Part shown: positions 1 through 6,215 of the stretch, one piece after another
Numbering within the stretch: position 1 is the stretch's first letter
Layout: every line of letters begins with the position of its first letter
Assembly (NCBI GenBank): GCA_017420455.1
Contig: JAFOJB010000376.1
Span: 1 to 6,275, forward strand
Length of the DNA: 6,275 nucleotides
Reading direction: 5' to 3'
From: Blautia sp.
Lineage (GTDB): Bacteria > Bacillota > Clostridia > Lachnospirales > Lachnospiraceae
Program-made: the position numbers and the translations under genes
The notes under the pieces: generated by a model
Database searches by the model: none
Seen by the model: the letters and a program-made list of their open reading frames with translations, nothing else
What the model was told of the DNA's origin: nothing

Positions 1-150
1 ATTCAAGGCACGAATTAATTCCGGCAGGACAGCTTCGAATTTTACGCCATACCAATGATCCGGATCGTCCACTGTATTTTCAATACATTTCACCGTATAG
101 TCCGCGGCGATTTTTGCAGCTTCATAAGAACTTTTCCCATGCATCAAGGC
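1..150 (-). pseudogene. C-terminal fragment of a pyridoxamine/pyridoxal kinase gene, broken at its 5' side
   Basis: Read on the - strand, positions 150 down to 1 give 50 uninterrupted codons starting ALMHGKS, then EAAKIAADYTVKCIENT, then DDPDHWYGVKFE and LPELIRAL. This resembles the C-terminal end of the PdxK/PdxY-type pyridoxal or pyridoxamine kinases of Clostridia, which phosphorylate B6 vitamers in the cytoplasm; the HWYGVKFE stretch is the most telling. The family is usually about 280 residues long, so only the last fifth is present. The 3' end runs off the left edge of the window, and the 5' four fifths are missing because the sequence changes into infB at about 146-160. A vitamin B6 kinase has no usual place in the infB operon, and it points the opposite way. 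As it stands the fragment cannot be functional, since it lacks the ribokinase-fold core. The cause may be a genomic rearrangement or an assembly chimera. The family call is from recalled motifs, not a search. Confidence 0.72.
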
Positions 151-151
151 A

Positions 152-298
152 CCGGTGAAGGAAGAGAAACCGGCAGCAGCTGCCAGGACTCCGGAGAAGG
201 AAGAGAAACCGGCAAAGGAAGCTGTTAAGGCGCCGGAAAAAGAAGAGAATAAGGCGGCCAGGACTTCTGAGAGAGAGGAGCGGCCCGCATCGAAGAGC
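152..298 (+). repeat. Imperfect tandem repeat in infB encoding P-x-K-E-E-K-P-A units
   Basis: Four consecutive units of 11 to 14 codons start at 152, 191, 233 and 266. They read [38 protein letters not shown] and [11 protein letters not shown]. At the DNA level the first two share an identical 19-nt block (157-175 and 196-214) inside a 24-nt stretch with one mismatch. The repeats are charged and Ala/Pro-rich, as in the disordered N-terminal parts of many IF-2 proteins. The first unit touches the junction with the kinase fragment, so the repeat may have contributed to the join, either in the cell or in assembly. Confidence 0.75.
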
Positions 299-2779
299 CC
301 CGAGAGGGATGGAAATGCTGCGGCGCAGAACAGAAGACCTTCCGGAGACGGTTCTGCCAGACCGGCCCAGAGGCAGGGAAGAGACGGGCAGAGATCCGAT
401 TACAGGGATAACAGGACATCCCAGGGCTATGGCGATGGCAGAACGGGAGACAGAAGAGATTCCAGAGATACAAGGCCCGGCAGCGGCGCTTCCCAGGGGC
501 AGGCAAGACCTCAGAGGTCCGGAGAGGGCTACCGGGGCCCCAGAACCTCGGACGGCCAGGGGCGCTATAACAGACCCGACGGCTCCAGACCGGAGGGCGG
601 CAGGACAGAGGGAAGCCGTCCGGATGGTACCAGGCGCTATGGCGCGCAGGGCCAGGGGCAGCAGCGTCCTCAGGGCCAGGGAAGGCCTTATGAGGGAAGA
701 AGCGACAGCAGAAGCGGCGACCGCGGCATGAACGACCACGGCGACAGAGACAACAGCCGTTTCGGCGGCCAGGGCCAGAAAAACCAGGGCGGCCAGCGCC
801 AGGGAGCAAGAAGGTCCGGCGCCGACGCAGGCTTTACTCCCGAGCTTTCCAAGAATACCAAGGACAGCAAGAGAGAAAGAGACAGAGAGAACAAGAACAA
901 GAAGAAGGAATTTGACAAGACCGCAGAGACCGGCAGAAGGCCGGCACAGGGAACCAGGCAGGGGCAGCCGCAGAAGCCGCTTCAGAAGCCGCAGGCAGCG
1001 CCGAAGCAGGAGGAGAAGAAGCCGGAGATCAAGGAGATCATCCTTCCCGAGAAGCTTACGATCCGGGAGCTTGCGGACGCGATGAAGCTGCAGCCCTCTG
1101 TGATTGTAAAGAAGCTGTTCCTTCAGGGAATCATGGTCACTGTGAACCAGGAGATCGATTTCGAGAAGGCACAGGAGATTGCCCTGGAATACGATATCAT
1201 CGCAGAAAAGGAAGAAAAGGTAGATGTGATCGAGGAGCTCCTCAAGGAGGACGAGGAGAAGGAATCCGACATGGTGCCCAGACCTCCGGTAGTCTGTGTC
1301 ATGGGTCATGTCGACCACGGCAAGACCTCCCTGCTGGATGCCATCCGGAATACCAACGTGACCCGGGGCGAGGCAGGCGGAATCACCCAGCATATCGGTG
1401 CATATGTGGTTACCATCAACGGACAGAAGATCACCTTCCTGGATACGCCCGGCCATGAAGCGTTCACGGCCATGCGTATGCGCGGCGCCAATGCCACGGA
1501 TATCGCGGTTCTGGTAGTAGCGGCAGACGACGGCGTGATGCCTCAGACGGTAGAAGCCATCAGTCATGCAAAGGCAGCAGGCGTAGAGATCATCGTTGCC
1601 ATCAACAAGATCGATAAGCCCAGCGCGAATATTGAAAGAGTAAAGCAGGAGCTGTCCGAGTACGAGCTGATTCCCGAGGACTGGGGCGGAAGCACGGTAT
1701 CTGTCCCGGTATCCGCAAAGACAGGGGAAGGAATCGATACGCTTCTGGAGATGATCCTGCTTACTGCAGAGGTGAGCGAGCTGAAGGCCAATCCGAAGAG
1801 AGCGGCCAGAGGTCTGGTCATCGAAGCACAGCTGGATAAAGGAAAAGGCCCGGTGGCAACGATCCTGATTCAGAAGGGAACACTGCACGTAGGAGATTTC
1901 ATCGCGGCTGGAGCCTGCAGCGGCAAGGTCCGCGCCATGATGGACGACAAGGGCCGCCGCGTCAAGGAGGCGCTTCCCTCCACGCCGGTTGAGATCCTCG
2001 GACTCGGGGATGTGCCGAATGCCGGCGAGGTGCTCATGTCCTTCCCGAGCGATAAGGAAGCCAAGAATTTCGCAGGTGCGTTTGTTTCCGAAAACAAGAA
2101 CCGTCTTCTGGAGGAGACAAAGGGCAAGCTGTCTCTGGACAACCTGTTTGACCAGATTCAGGCCAGCGATCTGAAGGAGCTGCCCATCGTGGTGAAGGCC
2201 GATGTACAGGGATCTGTGGAAGCAGTGAAGCAGAGCCTTGTGAAGCTTTCCAACGAAGAGGTAGTCGTGAAGGTGATCCACGGAGGCGTCGGCGCCATCA
2301 ACGAATCCGATGTATCCCTGGCAGCAACCACCAACGCCATCATCATCGGCTTCAACGTCCGTCCGGATGCCACTGCAAAGCAGATGGCAGAGCAGGAGAA
2401 GGTGGATATGCGTCTGTACAAGGTCATTTATCAGGCCATCGAGGACGTAGAGGCCGCCATGAAGGGAATGCTGGATCCGGTCTACGAGGAGAAGGTGATC
2501 GGCCATGCGGAGGTGAGACAGCTGTTCAAGGCCTCCGGAATCGGAACCATCGCCGGAAGCTATGTACTGGACGGTATCTTCCAGAGAAACTGCAAGGTAA
2601 GGATCACGAGAGAGGGCGAACAGGTCTTCGAAGGAGACCTTGCCTCCCTGAAGCGTTTCAAGGACGATGTGAAGGAAGTACGTGCGGGCTACGAATGCGG
2701 CCTTGTATTCGACGGCTTCAACGACCTGAAGGAGGAAGACCAGATCGAAGCCTATATCATGGTGGAGGTACCAAGGTAA
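155..2779 (+). CDS. infB: Translation initiation factor IF-2, N-terminally truncated at the junction
   Basis: IF-2 is the cytoplasmic GTPase that brings fMet-tRNA to the 30S subunit and promotes 50S joining. The 874 readable residues hold KEEKPA-type repeats (1-50), a long Arg/Gly/Gln/Asp-rich disordered linker (about 54-230), a basic Lys/Arg stretch, and a second IF2_N domain (about 297-347). The G domain follows, with G1 GHVDHGKT 384-391, G2 [11 protein letters not shown]3 DTPGH 430-434, G4 NKID 484-487 and G5 SAK 520-522. Domain II starts near 553, domain III near 663 and the fMet-tRNA-binding C-terminal domain near 786 (GYECGL), ending normally. The usual first domain, beginning roughly MAKxRVxELAKEL, is absent. 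A TAA at 125-127 closes the frame upstream. The GTG at 155 is only the first available start, with a weak AAGG at 146-149; homology to infB probably extends to about 146. It is the first gene of the visible operon and lies 3 nt before rbfA. Identity is certain; the start is not native. Confidence 0.96.
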   Translation: MKEEKPAAAARTPEKEEKPAKEAVKAPEKEENKAARTSEREERPASKSPERDGNAAAQNRRPSGDGSARPAQRQGRDGQRSDYRDNRTSQGYGDGRTGDRRDSRDTRPGSGASQGQARPQRSGEGYRGPRTSDGQGRYNRPDGSRPEGGRTEGSRPDGTRRYGAQGQGQQRPQGQGRPYEGRSDSRSGDRGMNDHGDRDNSRFGGQGQKNQGGQRQGARRSGADAGFTPELSKNTKDSKRERDRENKNKKKEFDKTAETGRRPAQGTRQGQPQKPLQKPQAAPKQEEKKPEIKEIILPEKLTIRELADAMKLQPSVIVKKLFLQGIMVTVNQEIDFEKAQEIALEYDIIAEKEEKVDVIEELLKEDEEKESDMVPRPPVVCVMGHVDHGKTSLLDAIRNTNVTRGEAGGITQHIGAYVVTINGQKITFLDTPGHEAFTAMRMRGANATDIAVLVVAADDGVMPQTVEAISHAKAAGVEIIVAINKIDKPSANIERVKQELSEYELIPEDWGGSTVSVPVSAKTGEGIDTLLEMILLTAEVSELKANPKRAARGLVIEAQLDKGKGPVATILIQKGTLHVGDFIAAGACSGKVRAMMDDKGRRVKEALPSTPVEILGLGDVPNAGEVLMSFPSDKEAKNFAGAFVSENKNRLLEETKGKLSLDNLFDQIQASDLKELPIVVKADVQGSVEAVKQSLVKLSNEEVVVKVIHGGVGAINESDVSLAATTNAIIIGFNVRPDATAKQMAEQEKVDMRLYKVIYQAIEDVEAAMKGMLDPVYEEKVIGHAEVRQLFKASGIGTIAGSYVLDGIFQRNCKVRITREGEQVFEGDLASLKRFKDDVKEVRAGYECGLVFDGFNDLKEEDQIEAYIMVEVPR
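314..840 (+). other. Arg/Gly/Gln/Asp-rich low-complexity segment within infB
   Basis: Codons about 54 to 228 of the readable IF-2 encode almost only R, G, D, Q, S, P, N, T and Y. There are many RG, RD, GQG and RPxG steps, no predicted secondary structure and no membrane segment. The DNA repeats the motif cagggccagg and close variants around 645-800. A disordered linker between the N-terminal region and the G domain is usual for IF-2, but this one is long and strongly RG-like. The composition also leaves the other reading frames open here, creating spurious long ORFs on both strands. Confidence 0.7.
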
Positions 2780-2782
2780 TCC

Positions 2783-3172
2783 ATGAGAAAGAACAGTATA
2801 AAAAATACCAGGATCAATGCGGAGGTCCAGAAGGAGCTCAGCAGCATCATTCGCAATGAGCTGAAGGATCCCCGCGTGCATCCGATGACTTCTGTGACGG
2901 GAGCTGTTGTGGCTCCCGACCTGAAGACCTGCAAGGCCTATATCAGTGTCCTTGGCAAGGAGGAGGAAAAGAAGGATACTCTTGCCGGGCTGAAGAAGGC
3001 AGAGGGATTTATCCGCCATCGTCTGGCAGAAAACATGAATCTTCGGAACACGCCGGAGATCCATTTCCTCCTGGACGAGTCGATTGAATACGGTGTCCAT
3101 ATGTCCAGGCTGATCGATGAAGTGAATAAGAATATATCCGACGCAGAGGAAGAGAACGACACGCAGGAGTAA
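2783..3172 (+). CDS. rbfA: Ribosome-binding factor A (30S maturation, KH-fold)
   Basis: RbfA binds the 30S subunit near 16S rRNA helix 1 and acts in late small-subunit maturation and cold adaptation. The 129-residue product matches the family length of about 120. Visible signatures are an N-terminal helix with RINAEVQKELS, the ELKDPRV segment (about 26-32), the strand VVAPDLKTCKAYISV (42-56), an AEG at 73-75 in the position of the AxG kink of its KH-like fold, and the closing TPEIHFLLDESIEYG (90-104). The last ten residues are an acidic tail. The ATG at 2783 has AAGG (2773-2776) six bases upstream, overlapping the end of infB, so translation is probably coupled. The infB-rbfA order is conserved in most bacteria and agrees with the sequence call. 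Confidence 0.97.
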   Translation: MRKNSIKNTRINAEVQKELSSIIRNELKDPRVHPMTSVTGAVVAPDLKTCKAYISVLGKEEEKKDTLAGLKKAEGFIRHRLAENMNLRNTPEIHFLLDESIEYGVHMSRLIDEVNKNISDAEEENDTQE

Positions 3173-3185
3173 AGAGGGGAATTGG

Positions 3186-4133
3186 ATGAATAATATCAGT
3201 GAAGTACTGGAGGGGGTACACAGCGTCGGCATCGGAGGACATGTCCGTCCCGACGGGGACTGTGTGGGCTCCTGTATGGCACTGTATCTGTATCTGAAAA
3301 AGTGGTATCCAAAGATCCATACGGATATCTATCTGGAAGATCCAAAGGAACAGTTCAGTTATCTGGAAGGTTTCCGGGAGATCCGAAAAGCCTGTACCGA
3401 ACCGGTGATTTATGATCTTTTTATCACCTGCGACGTAAGCTCCAGGGACAGGATCGGGGTGGCGGGAGAGTGCTTTGACACCGCGAAGAGGACGGTGTGC
3501 ATCGACCACCATATCAGCAATTTCGGCTTCGCCGAAGTGAATCATGTGGTGGGGGACGCAAGCTCTGCCTCCGAGGTTCTGTACGCCCTGCTGGACAAGG
3601 ATAAGGTAGATCAGGCGATCGCCACAGCTGTCTATACCGGCATCATCCACGATACGGGCGTGTTCCAGTATCAGAACACAAATCCGGAAACGCTCTTTGT
3701 GGCAGGGGAGCTGATGAAAAAGGGAGTTCCCTTCAGCAGGATCATCGACGAAAGCTTTTATCAGAAGACTTATATACAAAACCAGGTCATGGGCCGGGTC
3801 CTTGCGGAAAGCATCATGCTTCTGGACGGGAAATGCATCGCCGGCTGGATCAGGTACAAGGATATGGAATTCTACGGGGTGGAGGGAAAGGATCTGGATG
3901 GGATCGTCAGCCAGCTGCGGCTCACGGAGGGCGTAGAGGCGGCTATCTTCTTCTACGAGAACGAACCCCAGTGTTATAAGGTTTCCCTGCGCTCCAACGG
4001 GGTTGTGGATGTGAGCAAGGTAGCGGTATATTTCGGCGGCGGCGGCCATATCCGCGCTGCCGGGTGCAACATGAACGGATCTGTCTATGATGTGATCAAC
4101 AATATTCTGGAGCAGATCGAAAAACAGCTGTGA
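3186..4133 (+). CDS. nrnA: DHH/DHHA1 phosphoesterase, NrnA-type oligoribonuclease / pAp phosphatase
   Basis: NrnA-type enzymes degrade 2-5-nt nanoRNAs and dinucleotides such as pGpG and pApA, and dephosphorylate pAp, using Mn2+ in the cytoplasm. Firmicutes often use them where Orn is absent. At 315 residues the length is normal (about 313 in Bacillus). The DHH domain carries motif I as HVRPDGDCVGS (19-29; D23, D25), motif II as CDVSS (D83), the name-giving DHH at 107-109, and a further metal-ligand Asp in IIHDTG (D156). The DHHA1 domain ends with GGGGHIRAAG (284-293), the substrate-binding signature. All expected metal and substrate residues are present, so activity is likely. The RBS GAGGGG (3174-3179) lies 6 nt before the ATG and only 13 nt separate it from rbfA. 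Its stop overlaps the possible GTG of truB. Its place between rbfA and truB is typical for Firmicutes. The exact substrate preference cannot be read from sequence. Confidence 0.93.
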   Translation: MNNISEVLEGVHSVGIGGHVRPDGDCVGSCMALYLYLKKWYPKIHTDIYLEDPKEQFSYLEGFREIRKACTEPVIYDLFITCDVSSRDRIGVAGECFDTAKRTVCIDHHISNFGFAEVNHVVGDASSASEVLYALLDKDKVDQAIATAVYTGIIHDTGVFQYQNTNPETLFVAGELMKKGVPFSRIIDESFYQKTYIQNQVMGRVLAESIMLLDGKCIAGWIRYKDMEFYGVEGKDLDGIVSQLRLTEGVEAAIFFYENEPQCYKVSLRSNGVVDVSKVAVYFGGGGHIRAAGCNMNGSVYDVINNILEQIEKQL

Positions 4134-4153
4134 AAGGATACGACAGACAAAAA

Positions 4154-5101
4154 ATGGACGGAATTCTGGTGATCAACAAAGAGAAGGGCTGGACCTCTGC
4201 CGATGTCGTGGCGAAGCTCCGGCACGTCCTTCACATGAAGAAGATCGGGCATACAGGGACCCTGGATCCCGCGGCCACAGGAGTACTTCCCGTGGCGCTG
4301 GGGAATGCCACCGGCCTGACAGAGTTTCTGACAGAGAAAAAGAAAACCTATCATGCGGTTCTCCGCCTGGGAGTCACGACCGATACACAGGATATGACAG
4401 GAACTGTCATTTCAGAACAGGAAGTACAGGTGACAGAGGTACAGCTCCGGGAAGCGCTGGCTTCTTTTCTGGGAGAACAGCTCCAGCTGCCGCCGATGTA
4501 TTCCGCAGTAAAGCAGGGAGGAAAGCGGCTGTACGAGCTGGCAAGGAAGGGAATCACGGTGGAACGAAAAGAAAGGCCGGTGACCTTCTATGAGCTTCAG
4601 GTTCTTTCCTGGGAAAATCCTGTGGCGTCTCTTCTGGTTGCCTGCAGCAAGGGGACCTATATCCGGACGCTCTGCAACGATCTCGGAGAGAAGCTGGGGT
4701 GCGGCGGCTGTATGCAGGAGCTGATCCGCACGGCTTCCGGAAGCTTCACCCTGGAGGACAGTCATACCATTTCCGAGGTTTCGGCGGCAATGGAGGAAAA
4801 CAGGGCACAGGCGCTGGTGATCCCGACAGACGAAATCCTGGGAGACTATCCCGGAACCATCTGTATTCCCGAGGCTGACCGTCTTCTGCAGAACGGAAAT
4901 CCGCTGACAGAGGAGCAGCTGCAGCAGGCGGGATCATCTGCCGGAGAAAGCGGGCAGGCCGGGATCACCCTGGCGCAGCTGCCGGGGGACGGGAAGCTGC
5001 GGGGCAGGATCCGGGTATACCAGAGCGATGGGAAATTTACGGGACTTTATGAGTGGTCTGCTAAAAGGAGATTTTACAGGCCGGTAAAGATGTTTCTTTG
5101 A
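4154..5101 (+). CDS. truB: tRNA pseudouridine(55) synthase TruB
   Basis: TruB converts U55 in the T loop of tRNAs to pseudouridine. From the ATG at 4154 the protein has 315 residues. It begins MDGILVINKEKGWTSADVV, the normal TruB opening, which is why I prefer this start to the GTG at 4130 that overlaps the previous stop and would add eight residues (MKGYDRQK). Catalytic Asp38 sits in GHTGTLDPAATGVLP (32-46). Y67 in KKTYHAVLRLG, the block QLPPMYSAVKQGGKRLYELARKG (111-133) and CSKGTYIRTLCNDLGEKLG (164-182) complete the active site and fold. A PUA-like C-terminal part (about 230-315) ends in RPVKMFL and contains a loose Gly/Ser/Gln-rich insert near 255-280. The AAAGGA at 4133-4138 is 15 nt from the ATG, rather far, so coupling with nrnA translation through the GTGA overlap is plausible. 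Identity is firm; the start is moderately sure. Confidence 0.96.
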   Translation: MDGILVINKEKGWTSADVVAKLRHVLHMKKIGHTGTLDPAATGVLPVALGNATGLTEFLTEKKKTYHAVLRLGVTTDTQDMTGTVISEQEVQVTEVQLREALASFLGEQLQLPPMYSAVKQGGKRLYELARKGITVERKERPVTFYELQVLSWENPVASLLVACSKGTYIRTLCNDLGEKLGCGGCMQELIRTASGSFTLEDSHTISEVSAAMEENRAQALVIPTDEILGDYPGTICIPEADRLLQNGNPLTEEQLQQAGSSAGESGQAGITLAQLPGDGKLRGRIRVYQSDGKFTGLYEWSAKRRFYRPVKMFL

Positions 5102-5120
5102 CCGGAGCATACTGTTCCGG
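5102..5120 (+). other. Intercistronic hairpin directly after the truB stop
   Basis: Positions 5102-5109 (CCGGAGCA) pair with 5113-5120 (TGTTCCGG) around a 3-nt TAC loop. This gives an 8-bp stem with one G-U pair that begins at the first base after the truB stop. No T tract follows, so it should not terminate. It sits ahead of the ribF ribosome binding site (GAAAGGG, 5125-5131). It might slow 3' exonucleases or limit ribosome run-on; that role is inference. Confidence 0.5.
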
Positions 5121-5141
5121 GAGAGAAAGGGCAGAGAAACG

Positions 5142-6098
5142 ATGGACTATTTACGGATAGAGGGAGACTTTCCGATCTTCGGAAAGAGCGCCGTGACACT
5201 GGGAAAATTCGATGGCCTTCACCGCGGACACAGAAAGCTGGTGCAGGCGGCGACAGAAGAAAAGAAGAACGGCTCTTCTGCAGTGATGACAGCTTTTACC
5301 CTGGGAGAGCAGTTTATTTTTTCCAGGGAGGAGCGAAGGGCTCTTGCAGAGGAGATGGGGCTGGATTGTCTGATCGAATGCCCGCTGAATGAACGGATCC
5401 GCCATATGGAACCGGAGGCCTTTGTCCAGGAAATCCTGGTGAAGAGACTTCATGCCGCCTGTGTGATCGTGGGAGAGGATTACCGCTTCGGTTACCAGCG
5501 GACGGGGACACCGGGGCTTCTGTCAGTCCTGGGAGAAAAATACGGCTTCCTGGCCAGAATCATCCCCAGCGAGATGGAAGGAAATCAGAAGATCAGCAGC
5601 TCGCTGGTCAAACGGGAACTGGGCCGCGGAAACATGGAGCTTACCGGAAAGCTTCTCGGCACGCCATTTTTCCTGTCGGGAACGGTGGTCCATGGAAGAG
5701 GCCTGGGACACAGGGCACTTCTTCCCACTACGAATCTTCTTCCCCCGGCGGAGAAGCTTATGCCTCCCTATGGAGTCTATCTGACCAGGAATCATTTTGA
5801 AGAGGAAATCTATTACGGAATCACCAATGTGGGCGTAAAACCGACGGTAGACGGGGACGCCCTTGGGGTGGAATCGTATTTATATGAATGCAGCAGGGAT
5901 CTCTACGGCAGAAGGTCGAAGGTGGAATTCCTTCATTATTTAAGGCCGGAGAAAAAATTCGACAGCCTTGACGCCCTGAAAGCCCAGCTCTGCAGCGATG
6001 TCGAAAAAGGCAGGGAGCTCCTGCAGACGCGGACAAATGCTCTTCTGCAGTCAGGAGGGCCGGCAGACGCCGAAACCACATCGGTTCCCGGCCGGTGA
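5142..6098 (+). CDS. ribF: Bifunctional riboflavin kinase / FMN adenylyltransferase (FAD synthetase)
   Basis: RibF phosphorylates riboflavin to FMN and adenylates FMN to FAD in the cytoplasm. The 318 residues show the N-terminal nucleotidyltransferase domain with GKFDGLHRGH (21-30), HMEPEAFVQEIL, VGEDYRFG (110-117) and ISSSLVK (151-157) in the place of the family ISSTxxR. The C-terminal riboflavin kinase domain has GTVVHG (180-185), LLPTTN (193-198), GITNVGVKPTV, GVESYLYE and the ending LRPEKKFDSLDALKAQL. Three deviations stand out: the FDPHP-like motif after strand 2 is replaced by AFTLGEQ, ISSTxxR is degenerate, and GFPTxN has become LLPTTN. The PTxN core and both GH histidines remain. The last ~18 residues (from about 300) extend past the usual end and the final nine are encoded by a repeat/hairpin. 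The RBS GAAAGGG (5125-5131) is 10 nt from the ATG; 40 nt separate it from truB. A truB-ribF pair before rpsO is typical for Firmicutes. Confidence 0.94.
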   Translation: MDYLRIEGDFPIFGKSAVTLGKFDGLHRGHRKLVQAATEEKKNGSSAVMTAFTLGEQFIFSREERRALAEEMGLDCLIECPLNERIRHMEPEAFVQEILVKRLHAACVIVGEDYRFGYQRTGTPGLLSVLGEKYGFLARIIPSEMEGNQKISSSLVKRELGRGNMELTGKLLGTPFFLSGTVVHGRGLGHRALLPTTNLLPPAEKLMPPYGVYLTRNHFEEEIYYGITNVGVKPTVDGDALGVESYLYECSRDLYGRRSKVEFLHYLRPEKKFDSLDALKAQLCSDVEKGRELLQTRTNALLQSGGPADAETTSVPGR

Positions 6099-6123
6099 GG
6101 CCATGAACTGATGTGGTTTCGGC
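6069..6123 (+). repeat. Long inverted repeat / hairpin containing the ribF stop codon
   Basis: The arms 6069-6082 (GCCGAAACCACATC) and 6110-6123 (GATGTGGTTTCGGC) are perfect 14-bp reverse complements. The stem continues inward by one G-U pair and four more pairs (6084-6087 with 6105-6108). After a 2x2 mismatch comes GGCC (6090-6093) pairing with GGCC (6099-6102). The apical loop is GGTGA, which contains the ribF TGA (6096-6098). The left arm starts exactly at codon 310 of ribF. No T tract follows at once, so it is more likely a 3'-end stability element or an inserted palindromic repeat than the terminator itself. Confidence 0.75.
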
Positions 6124-6141
6124 CGGTGAGGCCATGAACTG
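6089..6141 (+). repeat. 22-bp direct repeat, two copies with 31-bp period
   Basis: Positions 6089-6110 and 6120-6141 are identical over 22 bases (starting CGGCCGGTGAGG, ending CATGAACTG) and are separated by 9 bases. Copy 1 covers the end and stop codon of ribF; copy 2 is intergenic and forms the left side of the following hairpin. The arrangement of direct and inverted repeats looks like a small palindromic intergenic element or a local duplication. I do not recognise a named family. Confidence 0.75.
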
Positions 6142-6177
6142 CAGCCGCTGCAGTTCACGGAAAAAAATATTTTTTTT
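6132..6177 (+). terminator. Probable intrinsic terminator of the infB-ribF operon
   Basis: TGAACTGCAG (6135-6144) pairs perfectly with CTGCAGTTCA (6148-6157) around a 3-nt CCG loop, and 6132-6133 can add two pairs (with 6159-6160) beyond one mismatch. After the hairpin come A7 (6161-6167), TA, and T8 (6170-6177). The T tract is displaced from the stem by the A run, which is not the textbook arrangement; the A and T runs could pair to lengthen the stem or allow termination from the opposite side. The position, between the ribF stop and a new promoter, supports the call. Confidence 0.65.
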
Positions 6178-6180
6178 GTG

Positions 6181-6209
6181 TTTACAGAAAATCCAGTTTA
6201 TGCTATACT
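6181..6209 (+). promoter_or_regulatory. Sigma-A-type promoter with extended -10, reading off the right edge
   Basis: The -35 box TTTACA (6181-6186) and the -10 box TATACT (6204-6209) are separated by exactly 17 nt, and TGC directly before the -10 gives an extended -10. The A7/T8 run at 6161-6177 lies where an UP element would be. Transcription should begin near 6215-6217. By conserved gene order, rpsO (ribosomal protein S15) often follows ribF and would suit a strong promoter, but no gene is visible before the window ends. Confidence 0.75.
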
Positions 6210-6215
6210 GGCAGA

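Noticed and set aside
309..731. 140-codon + strand frame inside infB, out of frame
   Set aside because: It lies in the R/G-rich repeat region where alternative frames stay open by composition. There is no domain and no independent RBS worth the name.
122..3232. Very long open frame (over 1000 codons) on the - strand across infB and rbfA
   Set aside because: It is antisense to two certain genes, and its translation is Leu/His/Arg/Ser-rich with no recognisable domain. It reflects codon bias and the low-complexity part of infB.
3009..4049. 346-codon - strand frame opposite rbfA and nrnA
   Set aside because: The + strand carries clear RbfA and DHH motifs here. The antisense product has no family features.
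6089..6141. CRISPR array or IS terminal repeats
   Set aside because: There are only two copies, with a 9-bp spacer that is part of the inverted repeat, and no transposase or cas gene is nearby.
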